Shown: positions 23,213 through 35,275, numbered from the stretch's first letter. The stretch: 64,000 nt of DNA from Echinometra lucunter (GCA_029962745.1 CM057169.1:16128078-16192077); one strand, 5' to 3'. Notes: generated by a model from the letters alone, not told the origin. A program made the numbers and translations.

Positions 23213-23626
23213 AAGCCCGCCGCACACTATACGATCCGACTGCGACCCGATATTTGAACAAATGGCATTTTGTATTAAATATGAAAGCTTAAACAAGTAA
23301 AATTATCTCATTTTAAGTTCGGAATAATGCTAGAAATACTAATTTAAAAAAAAAAAAAATCAAAATTCTGCTTAACTGCAAGCCTTGTGGTCAGAGTAAA
23401 GGGCCAAATCGGCTTCAAATCCTAGCCGATCGCAAGACTGTTATGACGCCACTACGATTTGGAATTGAATTCGCTTTTATTCCTACAGGGAGGCTCGCAA
23501 TTAGCCTGGAATTTCGATTTTGGTATTCATACCACTATTCGGAACTCTGTCCGTTAAGATTTTACACGTTTGACTGTTCATATCAAATGCCATTACAAAT
23601 TTTCACAAAATCGGATCGCCGGGCTT
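23213..23626. mobile_element. MITE, AAGCCCGCCGC family, copy 1
   Basis: Begins AAGCCCGCCGCACACTATAC. The right end reads CGGATCGCCGGGCTT, the complement with about 12 bp deleted. Inner pairing includes AAATGGCATTTTG against CAAATGCCATTAC. A second, 3'-truncated copy is nested in another MITE at 56640-56828. Confidence 0.8.
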
Positions 23627-24190
23627 TAGATTTCAGTGACTGCGCGAAAGGTCAATTAACAAAATAATGTTCACCGGTGGGATCTAAACCTCTATAGTGG
23701 GGAGGGGGGGGGGGGCGTTAAAAGATAACAAAGTTCGTCAGGTTCATGAGGTGCCCCTTGGGGTTTGAAATTGCGACAGCAGCACTTATAAACACTGGAT
23801 TTAAATTCATTTTGGTGAAGGGGTGGGAGCGGGGGGGGGGGGGCAGGAATGTATCTCCTTATCCCCCCTCCCATGCACTGCTTCCAATAATTATATTGGT
23901 CACTGAATGTTATAGTTTTCCGTTATACCGTGCATGGTTTATATATACACACCTATGTATACACATCGATTCATTTGGGAACCGCCAGTGTATATTTCAT
24001 GTCAGTGTGATTGATGTGCATGCTGATGTCACAGCTTATGAGCTTGTCGCATTGTGATGTCACAATGGCACGATAGCACCCTGATTGATGTGTTTATAAT
24101 CGCTCTGCCCTATAAGCGAGGTCCCTTCGAGCATTCTGTCGAGAACATTGTAGAAAAAGGGAGGAAAAGGACAGAAAGAGGAGGAGCATT
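23627..24190. other. No gene seen; two poly-G tracts
   Basis: Poly-G runs near 23705-23715 and 23831-23843. Nothing coding recognised. Confidence 0.4.
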
Positions 24191-24194
24191 ATGA

Positions 24195-24350
24195 AAATTG
24201 GATGAGGGGGAGAAGGAGGAGTCGAAGGAGAAGGAGGAGGAGGAGGAGAAGGAGGAGGAGGAGGAGGAGGAGGAGGAGAATGAGGAGAAGGAGGAGGAGA
24301 AGGAGGAGAATGAGGAGAAGGAGGAGGAGGAGGAGGAGGGGGAGATGGGG
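24195..24350. repeat. (GGA)n minisatellite-like purine tract
   Basis: About 150 bp of GGA with GAA, GAT and AAT variants, continuing as purine-rich sequence to about 24800. It creates long arginine-rich and proline/serine-rich chance frames on the two strands. Confidence 0.93.
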
Positions 24351-25738
24351 AGGACAGATTATGAGGACGATTAAGAAAAAGAGGAAGAAGAGGTGGAGAT
24401 AAGAGTGAAAAGAGGAAGGATAACATCATCAGAGGAACACACCACAATGGAGAAGGACAGGGAGAAGAAACTCAAAACGAGATGAAGACGGTGTAGGGGA
24501 ATTGTGGAGGAAAAAGGGGGAGAGGAGGAGAAAGAGGTGATGAAAGAGGAATAGGAGTATTGAAAAGTAAAAGGGGGTGATGTTCGTAGGAGGGAGAAGA
24601 GGAGTGAAAAGGTGAAGAGAAGGAGGTAGAGAGGGTAAGAGGGAGAAATAAGAAATTCAGAGATGCTACAAGAAGGAAGGAAAATAAAAGTAGGGTCCAT
24701 GATCAAGGGAAGGTGGAAATGGAGGAAGAAAATGAAGAAAAAAATAGGAGAAAAAACTAGGAGAGTAAAGAGAGGAGGAATGAGAGGAGAAGGAAGGAAA
24801 AGTATTAATATTCTTGAGCGCTTTCATCCATTTTTGAAATCACATTATACAGTAGAAATGTGCAGAATTTCAGGTTTATTAATCACTTTCCCCAGGGGTC
24901 TAGAAGAAAAGATTGCAGGCGATCAATCATTATGAAACAGACTGAAGGGAATACCATATGATACGAAATATAGGAGGATCTGAAAGTGCAAATGCGTCTC
25001 AATATTATCTAAATTCTGCAAAGGTTGCCCTTAGCGAATTCATGGACTACACAAGATTTCCGAAGTTGTTATCTAACTATAACAATTACCAGTAGAAATA
25101 CAAGTCATTCCATTTGTGTTATAGAACAATCCGACGTTATTTTGTAGCCCTAGAGCATTTTAAATTATCCTTCTAATATAGACGAGTTTCAGTTCATGGG
25201 TCCCCGCTGGTCAATCTGTCATTGATGCAAAGCTATGTTTACTTTGGCCGAACCGCCCGCGAGAAGCACTGTGTGTAAAAACCAGCTCCTTGCGTTGTGA
25301 TGTAGCATAATATATAGTCATCAAGTATTATACACACACGGGGCATTGCTGACGTACTTAGCTTTATACTTGCTGGTCGTGGAATAAATACAAGAACAGG
25401 TTGAAATACTGAGCTGAGCTGCATGCTTAAATGGGAGAGTGAGTTTCACTGACGTAATGGTGGGTAATGGCGCCATTCATCTAATGTAGATGTGAAATCA
25501 TTATTCTTTTAAAACAACGTAAAAATTCATTTTCAACAGATTTCTCACTTTTTGTGGTGAAAGGAAATTGGAGGAAAACGATGTGCGAATGAAATTTAAG
25601 GATTCTCCATTTTGCCGTCCTATGGAAAAAAAGGAGAAGGAATAAAAAACAATGAGATAAAAAAACCCCCCACCATAATATTCTACACTGCCGGTAATCA
25701 AACACGGTTCCCAGCATAGACCCCCAGTGTCTGATCGC

Positions 25739-25856
25739 AAGGGAGGGAGGGAGGGAGGGAGAGAAAGGGAGAAGAAAAGAGAGGAGAGAAAGAGAAAGAA
25801 AGAGAAAGAAAAGAATAAAGAGAAAGGGAGATAGATAGATAGAGAGAGGGGGAGAC
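25739..25856. repeat. (GGGA)n/(GAAA)n purine repeats
   Basis: GGGA units at 25740-25763 pass into GA/GAAA units, then (GATA) near 25830. Confidence 0.9.
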
Positions 25857-25921
25857 ACACAGAGCATGAGTATCAAAGGAAACTGAAGAGAAAAGACTAT
25901 AAGACTCCCTCCCATATCCCC

Positions 25922-26145
25922 ACCGATGTGTTGTGCCTTAGTGGATAAGTCTCCGGACTTTGAACCACAAGGTCCGGGGTTCGAATCCCTGACGGGGCAC
26001 TAATGACCTTTGACAAGATATGAATCGGCATTTGCCACGTCTTTCGGATGGTGACGTTAAAGGTCGGTCCCAGACGTAAATAATCATATTTGATTGATAC
26101 ACGTCTGTAAAAAACCCAATTCAACAACAACAACAACAACCACCC
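25922..26145 (+). mobile_element. tRNA-derived SINE with (CAA)n tail
   Basis: The head resembles a tRNA: an A-box-like TTAGTGGATAAG, a B box GGTTCGAATCC at 25978-25988, and end pairing GTGCC...GGCAC. The body contains a core seen in many invertebrate SINEs (GTCTTTCGGATGGTGACGTT, then AAAGGTCGGTCCC). It ends in (CAA)n at 26122-26139, followed by poly-C at 26160-26177. Confidence 0.85.
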
Positions 26146-26377
26146 CACCATGATGCATTACCCCCCCCCCCCCCCCCTCTTCCCGTGGCTGGACCCACTC
26201 TACACCACTAACTTGAACCTCAATGTTAACCGCCCCATTTATCCTAATTACCTACAATTTCTTTCAAATGCTAATCGTGACCTTAAATGACTTACAATAC
26301 ATTAGCATGCAAACAAGACAGCACGAGGTCGCCTTAACAAGTACATGTCGTTGCCCTTAGGGGTATAACTCCATATG

Positions 26378-26619
26378 AAGAGCTTTCTTTCAGAAGGCGC
26401 TAAATCCTCCTTTTAAACTTCAGAGAAAAGGGCATTTGTTTACCAGATTTTGTACAGGCGTCTATAAAAGTTAGATGTTAAAGTGTGCATTTTTTTATGA
26501 TTGCTCTCAAAATTTAGGTTAATACTTTTTGTTAAACGACCCACCTGAACAATGGTCTGATATCAATAACTCAATTTTCATCAAAAGTGGATTTAGCGCC
26601 TTTTGAAAGCGAGCTCTTC
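26378..26619. mobile_element. Foldback MITE
   Basis: GAAGAGCTTTCTTTCAGAAG and the adjoining GCGCTAAATCC pair with GGATTTAGCGCCTTTTGAAA and GCGAGCTCTT at the right end. The centre is AT-rich and non-coding. Confidence 0.85.
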
Positions 26620-27035
26620 TTATTGCAATCTACCATTCTGACTAATTAAGGAGATAAGCACGAAGGGAATTGATCTTATTAATGTCGATTTGATGCCGCA
26701 AGCTGTCCTATGTTCCGAGCATGTATCAATGATGATCTTATCTCGTCTGCAAACTTGCAATGTACGATGTGCAGGGGCGGATCTAAATTTTGTCGGAATG
26801 GGGGAGGGGGATCCTCCTACAGTTAGACAGCATAATGAAGAAAGACAAAAAGAACTGGAATAGTTTTTCATTTTTGGTATTGATATAAGCCCCATTTTTT
26901 TAAAAGGGAGCAAGGAAACTAAATAGAATAGGGGGGGGGGGGTTTGACCCATGACCCGTTATCCACCCATTTCCCCCTTATATAGTCAGATATCAATATT
27001 CTTGCAAATATTCATTTTCTGATATGGACAATAAC

Positions 27036-27083
27036 TTGCACTTATACTTATATTCATACTTATACTTATACTTATGCTTATAA
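27036..27083. repeat. (ACTTAT)n hexanucleotide repeat
   Basis: About seven slightly variable copies of ACTTAT. Confidence 0.9.
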
Positions 27084-27620
27084 TAGGCTGCAGTCTGAGT
27101 GCGATTGATAAATTTCATTTTATGCAAGATCACAAAAAACAACAAATCTTCACGAAATTCAATTATTCAAAGACTCTTTCTATTTACACAGAAAACCATT
27201 CGAAAAAGGTTCTTCACCATTCTAAAATGCTGTATTAGGCAGCAGTATTTAGCAAGAAACAGATCAGCCCAACATGACAGCGAACAAAACAACAACTGCA
27301 TCACTATATTTAAAATGAGCCTCTTTTTAAAAGCTTGTTTAAAAACTATTATAGGGGCGCGAAATCATGAGATTCTGAGAGGAAATGATCATGCGATGGA
27401 GCAAAGCGGCCGAGCTTTAGAAGATTTTTGCACTTCAAACCCTCAAAAATTCTATTTCTGATGCATTTGCCCTGCGAATGCGGGGGGGGGGGGCGCAATA
27501 TCCTTAAAATATAGCATTTTTCTTCATTTTCCTTTTTTTCCTCTCTTTTGCGTTTTTTGCGCCCCCTCAAAGTTCCGCCAGGGGCACTTGCCCCCTTGAC
27601 CCCCCTAGATACGCCACTGC

Positions 27621-27852
27621 GCGTTCACTCCTCTGTAAGAGGTGAATTTCAGAAGAGAAAGCATTTAGAGTGAATTAAGCGTGAATTAAGACTAAAAGTT
27701 TAGGATATTCACTCTTTCAGGGATGATCTCAGTGATCACTCAAGAATTTCGAGTGATCACTGAGGTCACCCCTAAAAGAGTGAATAAAGAGTGAATATCG
27801 AAATTCTTTCTCTTCACTCGAAATTCACCCCAAACAGAGTGAACGCGTTCAC
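27621..27852. mobile_element. Palindromic MITE, GTGAAC(G/C) family, copy 1
   Basis: Starts GCGTTCACTC and ends GAGTGAACGCGTTC. GGTGAATTTCAGAAGAGAAA pairs with the right arm, and the centre AGTGATCACTCAAGAATTTC folds on GAGTGATCACTGAGGTC. The motif GAGTGAAT is reiterated in both arms. A second copy lies at 35650-35916. Confidence 0.87.
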
Positions 27853-29574
27853 ATTTTAAAAGAAGACAGTAAAAAATTCCCTAGGCCTATCTAAATTCCT
27901 TATTAATGTTCAATCATTCTCGTTTCGCTCATTTCTCCTCTTCGTTGCTTAGCTGCAATGTCATGATATTCCCTATGTGCCCTCTAGTCATAAACATGAG
28001 TCCACGTGACTCGATTTCAAAATTGATTGTCTGCTGTATTAGTTTATAACATCACTTGAAGACAAGATGGAAAGGCCAATTTGGAAACAAAAAATGTTCA
28101 TACTGATCATCACAGCAGTTAGTGGCGTAGAATGTATCAGTCGGGGAAGGGAGGCGGAGGGGGGGGGGGCACTGGCATCACTCGACTTGCTCGAGGAACA
28201 AGTCTAAGTGGAAGATGGAGAATGGAAGTCCTATTATCTTTTACCTTCTCTTTAAACCTTCTTCCTTTCTTCTTTCCTTCCGTCTTTGTCTTCCTGCACC
28301 TCTTCCCCCTTTTCTGCAATGAAATTTCGGGAGGGGGGTGGGCTTAACTCTGTGCTCTGTCGCTATATACGCTACTGACAATATCGTCATTTTAAAAGTA
28401 AATATCACCGAAAGTAGCTAATAACACACTGAGACTTAAATATAAAGTGAATGATCAATATTGTAGGAAATATTCGTGCAAGCACCTGAAATTTCAGTGC
28501 AAATGTGTTGTTTTCAATAAACATCTTTGTTTCAGCCCCACATTTTGCTATTATGTATTCAAATTCGTATGCATTGTCCTAAGGGTGTCAGAGATTAATA
28601 AACCCTTATCACCGTGCACCCCAACCATGCAAATTAATCTATCACTTCTTTCGTAACCCATACCTCCTAAAAAGAAAAAAAAAAAGAAAGAAAGAAAGGT
28701 AGAACACACATGCACACACACAAACACAATACTTAATCCCGTTACACATACCTGAGTTAATTGTGCTCTAAACTTTTTGACCCTAATTTGGGGGAAGTAA
28801 ATTATTTCATTCGGCAAACAATGATACCTCGTATCATACAGATGATTCTCGTCAACCTGTCAACGTGCAACAAACATGCAAGCGAGCTGGTGAATGGAAT
28901 CGGTGATAGAGTGCTATTTTTAATCACCGAAAGGATGGGAAGAAGGACGGAAGGAAGGAAGGAAGGAAGGAAGAAAAAGATAAGACGAAGAAAGTGAAAA
29001 GAATACGCGAATAAGCGAGCGAGCATTTGAGCGGAGCACTTGTCCTGAACAGCGTAAGTGCGCCCGTTGATCTCTTGTTTTTATGAAAACGCCGCGCGAT
29101 CACGTGCATAGTGAATTCAGAATCATCTACATGCATTTACTTTGTGGTGAAGTTTTGGTGAGCGAGGCCAGGAATGCGTGAACGCTCTTTCGATCCGTAC
29201 TTGGGGCTGAATACAAGCCGACTGGGTGTCAGGCGAGATATCTCTGCTTCGAGTCCGCTTTGGTGAAGGCACAGCTCCAGAATGGACGGCTAGGCGCATG
29301 CAATTAACAAATGAGGGCTGAGTTTCGATCGGTGTTGCTGTAGGAGGGTGGAAGATATTGACAGAGACAGCGGTGTATTTTCATCAGTGTTGCTCCTGGT
29401 TTGGTGGCGCACAAGCCGCAGAATTCGAAGCAGGTCGTTTGCATATAACTGCTCCACAATGTCTGAACTGCTTAATTGAAGTACAACGCGTACAACCACC
29501 TGCAGGTGATAGTAATAATCATCGAGGAGAAATTAATAAACGATCATCTTCTTGTGCTTAACTCTAGCTCGGAA
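27853..29574. other. Upstream region of the neuroligin-like exon
   Basis: Holds a poly-G run at 28160-28169, (AAAG)n at 28675-28698 and (GGAA)n at 28945-28974. From about 29150 the sequence becomes less repetitive and may be 5' UTR or promoter of the following gene; no TATA box or start site could be fixed. Confidence 0.35.
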
Positions 29575-30082
29575 ATGGAAGCTAACGAGGTTTTAATTCG
29601 GCTGTTTCAGGCTCTATGGCTGCTCATCATAACATTGACGCCACGACTCGACTTGGTAGTGGGACGCGGCCCTCAAATTCGGGTTACCGACTCGGTAGTG
29701 GAACGCGCCCCTACCAGCCGGGTTATCGACACCGACTTGGTAGTGGGACGCGCCCCTATCATTCGGGTTACCAGCGGGGATATTGAGGGGAGGCGAGTGG
29801 TGCTCACACCATCGCAACTTGTACCTGTTTACCAGTACTTGGGCGTGCCTTACGCCACCCCACCAACAGGACCCCGACGGTTCAGGCCCCCGCATACCCC
29901 AGTTCCCAGCTGGGAAGGGACGCGGAACACGACAACCTTTGGACCTGCTTGCCCACAGAAAATTGAAGAACCGAAAGAAGATACACAATATTGGAAAAGC
30001 AGTGCCATGGAAAAGAAGAAGCCCTATTTGAAGAACATGAGCGAGGATTGTCTTTACCTAAATATTTACGTTCCAGAAAGAG
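29575..30082 (+). CDS. Neuroligin-like protein, first coding exon
   Basis: Neuroligins are postsynaptic adhesion proteins with a catalytically dead cholinesterase-fold ectodomain that binds neurexins. The ATG at 29575 opens a likely signal peptide (residues 1-25, hydrophobic FQALWLLIITL). Residues 26-66 are a tandem repeat. Residues 67-74 (SGDIEGRR) match the first beta-strand turn of the esterase fold, and 83-106 give VPVYQYLGVPYATPP then RRFRPP. W113 to Q128 include GTRNTTTFGPACPQ, and 156-167 are SEDCLYLNIYVP, the form typical of neuroligins rather than cholinesterases. C126 and C159 are the conserved first disulfide pair. Residues 129-155 are lysine-rich and diverged. The exon ends at AGAG with a GTAAGA donor at 30083, leaving phase 1. 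The serine-region exons are not in view, so orthology among neuroligins and carboxylesterase-like relatives is unresolved. Confidence 0.87.
29650..29772 (+). repeat. In-frame 39-bp tandem repeat inside the neuroligin-like exon
   Basis: Three 13-codon units at 29650-29688, 29689-29727 and 29734-29772, with a two-codon spacer before the third. The protein consensus is D(L/S)VV(G/E)R(G/A)PxxRV(T/I). DNA identity is high (GGTAGTGGGACGCG and CGGGTTA recur), indicating recent duplication. The repeat lies between the signal peptide and the esterase domain. Confidence 0.88.
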
Positions 30083-32560
30083 GTAAGAAGAAAACAATAA
30101 TTCCAGAAATTTCTCGTTATAAATAACTTCTTTCCAAATTACTTTGATTGACCATTCTCTTTAAAAACAGTTTACAATTACCAAATTAATCTAATCACTT
30201 ATTTGCTTCAGCGGGGTATAATGTGATGTGTTCGGCACGAGAAAAGAAGAAGAAGAAGAAGAAAGAAAAAAAGAACAAATGATAGCTAAATGCTTCATGC
30301 ATAGTTGAATTCATCATCCATGCAAAGAGCAGCGTAGCAAAACAGAAACTTGTTCTGTTGTAAAACACGGTTTAAACATCGCACGTAGTTTTACTATTAA
30401 ACAATTAACCTAATTGTAATAGTATCTGCTCATCCAACGAGGCATGTTCAATATGTGTGGCGTGGAAGAACCGTGTTTTTTTTTCATGTAAAGCCGCCAA
30501 ATATGATAATAAAAGAGGTCATTAGCCTTTGATGATATGCAACTTTGTTACATGCGTTCTACTCTGATGACAATTTTCCCAATTTCAAATGTTAAAAGTA
30601 CAAGGAAAATTTGCAATAAACCGAGCTATAGAAATCCCCAGCCCCCCAAACGAAACAAACACCGTGACCTCCCCCCGCCCCCGATCAAACAAACTGTGTG
30701 AAGCGTGGTGACTGTGGATAAATATCGTGCTGAAACGATAAATAGAGTAATATAAACCGAAAACCAGCATTAAACAAAAGCTTTTCATTCCAAATTAATT
30801 TCTTAACGAAATATATTGTACAATGGAAACATGCATATTGATGCACCAGCTTCTATGTTACTTATCACTCATTCCACATGAATACAGTCATGCTATAATC
30901 CATGCACCAGTCTAACTTATGTTGTACAAACTGCACATTCTTTAGAAACTACTATTCCGACTTTCTAATCAACATTATTTTTATTTTTTTATTGAATGAT
31001 ATATTTATTGAAACTTGTATGGCAGCCAGTTGGCTGAAGCGTACAATCTTTTTTTACAAACCAAAAGAAATCATACATGAAAAACAAACAAACTTCAAAA
31101 ACATAAACATGAGAATATATAAATAGACAGAAACAATAAAGCAAATTGACAATGGTAAAAGTGATTGTGTCTACAACTTTTGAGGTGACGGAATGTTTGA
31201 CTTTTGCCTACAATTATGCTTATTTCAAGTTCGACATTACACTGTTCCGCAGACATATCGGTCATACACATGACAGAAGGAGACGCCCACCTACGTATCA
31301 CGCCGAGATTAAAGTTGAGACATTTTTGATTAATTACATCTGTGCTTTATGCATTGCAAGTGATGGCGAATAGATTTGTCATATAAAATGCTGCAGTGGC
31401 ATACGCAGAAAAAAATACTTCGAACATTTTTGAATCACTGTTAATATCGAACTTTCACATCAGTTTTTTTCCTTGAACGATTTGACAATGTTTGAGGTTA
31501 TGATATCCAACATTACAGACAGTAGAAATAATATTCGAAGATTAACAGCATAACTTAAGGGTATAAAAAGGGTAGAAATATCAGTCTTAAAATTTGCATT
31601 TATCCATATCGAAAGAGACACCAATCTGAGCACTTGTGAAATGTATCGCCTGCGTATTATCACCTTTGGACAACATGGAACGATGTCCCCCAGATATTAA
31701 AACCCAAACACCGTTGACGCATGTGACATGATAAAAAACAAGTAGAAAGGAATAAACATTGGAGCAGACATTATTGGATAGAGAATGCTGTCACGAACAG
31801 CACTTATAACTCAAATTTGTCTGATCGATTTGGTAAAACAGACCTTGAGATTTCGATTTTGGTATGGGGCTCACGCTGAGATTAAAGGGTGAAATTAAAC
31901 ATGCCGCATGGTTTGCCGAGCACTGCAGTGAGACTGATTGAATGAAACTAATACTCTTTGAAGTACACTCTCCTATTGTTTTCTTACTTATCAAGAAAAA
32001 AAAAAATATGTATGCATACAAACATACATGTGGTTTTTTTTTTTTTTTTTTTTTGGGGGGGGGGGGGCAATTATAGCTATGTAATACCATTGTATTTTGT
32101 ATTTCTGGTGGAAATAAATAGATACGATTTTGAATTTGAAAAATTTGAAGTTGAATAAAGCAGCCTTTTTTTGGGGGGGGGGATGGAAATAACTCGACCC
32201 CCCCCCCCGCTTTTGAGAAAAAAAAATGTAGAAAACTGTTTTATTGACCATGGTAACAAAAAGTGTTATATTCTGGGGTAATTAACTTTTTTTTTTGCCT
32301 GGAGAGGGTTGGTAGGACCCCGAAATAACACTGAAAAAAAAAAATATGTCGTGAAATATTTTCCGCAGTCTAAGGGCAATTTTGGAACCACTTCCATAAG
32401 TGTTTTCTATGCTACTCAGTTTGACTATTAAAACATCCCTGCGTATATACTTCACCGCGCTCTTGAAAGCACACACTCATTCAACATTCAACTTCAGATG
32501 CAAGTAGCTCCCCTACACATCATGACGTACGACAGTACGTGTGCCAAAGTCCATATTTCT
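30083..32560 (+). other. Presumed start of the first neuroligin-like intron
   Basis: Begins with GTAAGAAG. No following neuroligin exon (for example one encoding an HGGSY-type motif) was found on the plus strand to the window end. Contains (AAG)n at 30243-30262 and T/G and C homopolymers at 32034-32067 and 32164-32209. Confidence 0.5.
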
Positions 32561-32569
32561 TATTGTGTT

Positions 32570-32905
32570 GATTATGCTTTCCTGAAACCAACCACATTTG
32601 CCGTTCAACATGCAAATATATAATGCAATAAAATCAGTTCTATATGTATATCTTCATGACTCCGCGACACGGTCGGAATCAACATGAATCTGAAGACACC
32701 GATGACTCGATCCGTTCTACCACGTGACGTTGGTTTGCGGTATATACAGGCCTATGCTTCCCATCATGTTTCAATACCGACTTGAAACCAAACTCCCACT
32801 TGCCGTTTAGCGTGGAATGTATAATGAAATACCAGCCTCGACATACGTATATTTTCATGACCCCCGTGTCACAGTCGAATTCAACATGGAATTAAAGATT
32901 TAGCC
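32570..32905 (+). repeat. Degenerate tandem duplication, spacing about 200 bp
   Basis: TGAAACCAACCACATTTGCC near 32583 corresponds to TTGAAACCAAACTCCCACTT near 32783. Both are followed by an ATAATG(C)AAT segment, a TATATTTTCATGAC-type segment, a GACACGGTCG-like segment and CAACATG. Divergence is high; origin unknown. Confidence 0.65.
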
Positions 32906-33021
32906 GAAGTCTCATTTCCATATAGAAGACTTGTCTAAGCCCTAGAGCGCAGCGCAATGCATACAAATGGATGTGTAAAGGCCCGTTCAGACAAGCCGTC
33001 GTAAACCTTTACGGAAAAAAA

Positions 33022-33059
33022 AAGAGAAGAAGAAGAAGAAGAAGAAGAAGAAGAAGAAA

Positions 33060-33100
<41 letters not shown>

Positions 33101-33116
33101 ATAGAATAAGAAGAAA

Positions 33117-33160
<44 letters not shown>

Positions 33161-33182
33161 ATAGAATAAGAAGAAGAAGAAA
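33022..33182. repeat. Compound (GAA)n/(AGT)n repeat, duplicated
   Basis: (GAA)n is followed by two blocks of about 13 AGT units, each ending AATAGAATAAGAAG. The whole AGT-plus-tail block of about 55 bp is itself duplicated. Confidence 0.95.
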
Positions 33183-34295
33183 ACCGTGGTGGGTTTTTTT
33201 TGTATAATAAATGAATTGCAAGTGGCTATGAGTGACGCAGCAAAGGAACTATACGTCTTCCTTGCCTGTATGTGAGTGTTACAACATGTACAAGGTACAA
33301 AAAATGTTGAGCTCTTGCAGTACGTTTAAAAATCCCCGAGGATTTTTACTTTGAAGCGGTCCGGGGCACGTGAACAATCCCTAAGACGGAGAAGGGAGAA
33401 GATAGTCTTTTTGATTATCAAGCAGTCGCCCTTAACTTGGGAGATGGAAATTCTTTTTTGGGACTGAAAAAGTTCGATGTCTCAGTATCATTGACACACG
33501 TGTGGCACGCCTGTTGTTTAGTTTTAATGGGTTTTGTGTCAAAATGATGGATGGTGTATGAAAACATGAAGGAAAAGGAGTTTTGTGACAAGTATTTCTT
33601 CACTTTAGAATTCATTCTTAATCTATAGGTTTAAACTGTGTTATCCCCTTGGTTGTAATTCCCTGTTTTAAAAATTGCTTATTTATGATCATACTGATAC
33701 AATAACTCGTATGAATTAACATTATTTTTTCTATCTACCTTCACGATCTACATCATTTTTTTCGCGCCATATTTCTGTCGACACAGGCACAAAAAAGTTA
33801 GAAATAGAAAATCTCTCGGTATTTTTGCCTCCATACATCGGCAGAATCAGTTATCGGCTTAAATAGTATTTGAATATGCAAAGGCGGAGCTTGACTGAGT
33901 CGAAATATTGAAGGGGGGGGGGGGGAGATATTCGCATGGTGTGGGAGGTCTAACCGATCTATATAGGAGAATGAAGCGCCAATAAATAAGATCACAGAAT
34001 GGAGTAGGGGATATTGTAGGGGGTTTCTGTCTTTTTTTTTTTTTTAACTTTCCTCCCCCTCTCTTTCTCTGTTTTCGTCTATGTGCCATGAGATGGGGGG
34101 GGGGGGGGGGGAGGGGGGTGGCGCGAACCCTTGTCTCACGTAGCTATTCCTCTATTCGAATATATCTGGAATTGCATTTCTGGATATATTTGATTAAAAC
34201 AGTAGGCATAGCTCCAGCGAAAATTGCGATGTCACAAGAGGTACATAATTGGATCTATGGTAGATGTGAAACTAGTATGCTGTACTGCCTGGATA
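33183..34295. other. No gene seen; poly-G tracts
   Basis: Poly-G near 33912-33925 and 34095-34110 and poly-T near 34031-34045. No exon recognised. Confidence 0.4.
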
Positions 34296-34302
34296 AAAGA
34301 AA

Positions 34303-34416
34303 AGAAAGAGAGAGAGAGAGAGAGAGAGTGATAGAGAGAGGGAGAGAGGGAAGGAAAGAGAAAGAAGAAGGAATAGGATGAGAGAGAGAGAGAGAGAGAG
34401 AGGGAAGAGAGAGAGG
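34303..34416. repeat. (GA)n microsatellite
   Basis: Two pure GA blocks (about 34308-34328 and 34380-34402) in purine-rich sequence. Confidence 0.93.
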
Positions 34417-34780
34417 ATTATACGTGTAGCTTGAATGGGAATATCAAACTGGTCTTTTCTGCATACGCTACAGATAAGGTAAATGTGTAAACACATTCTT
34501 TCTTTCGACCGAATTTTACAACTTCAAAGGCAGAGCCATATAGAATGGTCAGGCATAAAATGTCACCGTATAAACATCATCCTGACAACAAAACGCATTA
34601 ATATCATGAGAAACGACTGTCCATTTACCCTCTGTCAAGCCATTAATAACACCGCTGTAACTCACGTCTTCAGGCAATGGCGTAAACGGGGGACGTACAC
34701 AAGGGACATGTGCCCCTCCCTATGTAACGGGTGAAAAAAGGAGGGGCATTCTTATTCCTGCAGTCAAATTTGATTTGGAA

Positions 34781-34971
34781 TGGCGTCAGCTGGGTGTCAA
34801 CTCTATTCCGAGTTAAAGTGACTCAGATTCCGAATTAATTTGACTCGGAATGGAGTTACCTTGACTGGAATTTAGTCGATTCTCAGTTGACGCCGCACCA
34901 TTCCGAGTCAAAATTAATTCGGAATCTGAGTCACTTTAACTTGGAATAGAGTTGACTCCCACCTGACGCCA
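34781..34971. mobile_element. Foldback MITE with TGGCGTCA ends
   Basis: TGGCGTCAGCTGGGTGTCAA at the left pairs with TTGACTCCCACCTGACGCCA at the right. CTCTATTCCGAGTTAAAGTG, ACTCAGATTCCGAATTAATT and TGACTCGGAATGG are mirrored in the right arm. Nearly all 191 bp is palindromic, with a motif resembling GACTCGGAAT reiterated within each arm. Confidence 0.9.
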
Positions 34972-35275
34972 GAAATTAGAGGGGGTGGGCGGAGGCGACG
35001 TGAAAAGAATCTAGATGCCAAAAATAGTCAACTCTTTTCGACAATTTCGTTTCACTCAATGACCCTTTTCTCCTGCATTTTGTCCGCTTAGAAAATCCTG
35101 TGCCCCATGACTGGGCCCATGCACGCTACGCCAATGTCTCCGGACCAGTGCTCTAGGTTTACTCGCCAGAAACATCAATCAGTGGCTACATTATCCCCAG
35201 CTAAAGCTATATACATTTAGATGGTGTCCTTTGACAATTCTTTATAATCCTTCATGAGGCTATAGAGTGTATAAT

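Noticed and set aside
24094..24447. Proline/serine-rich and arginine-rich frames on opposite strands
   Set aside because: Both are readings of the (GGA)n tract.
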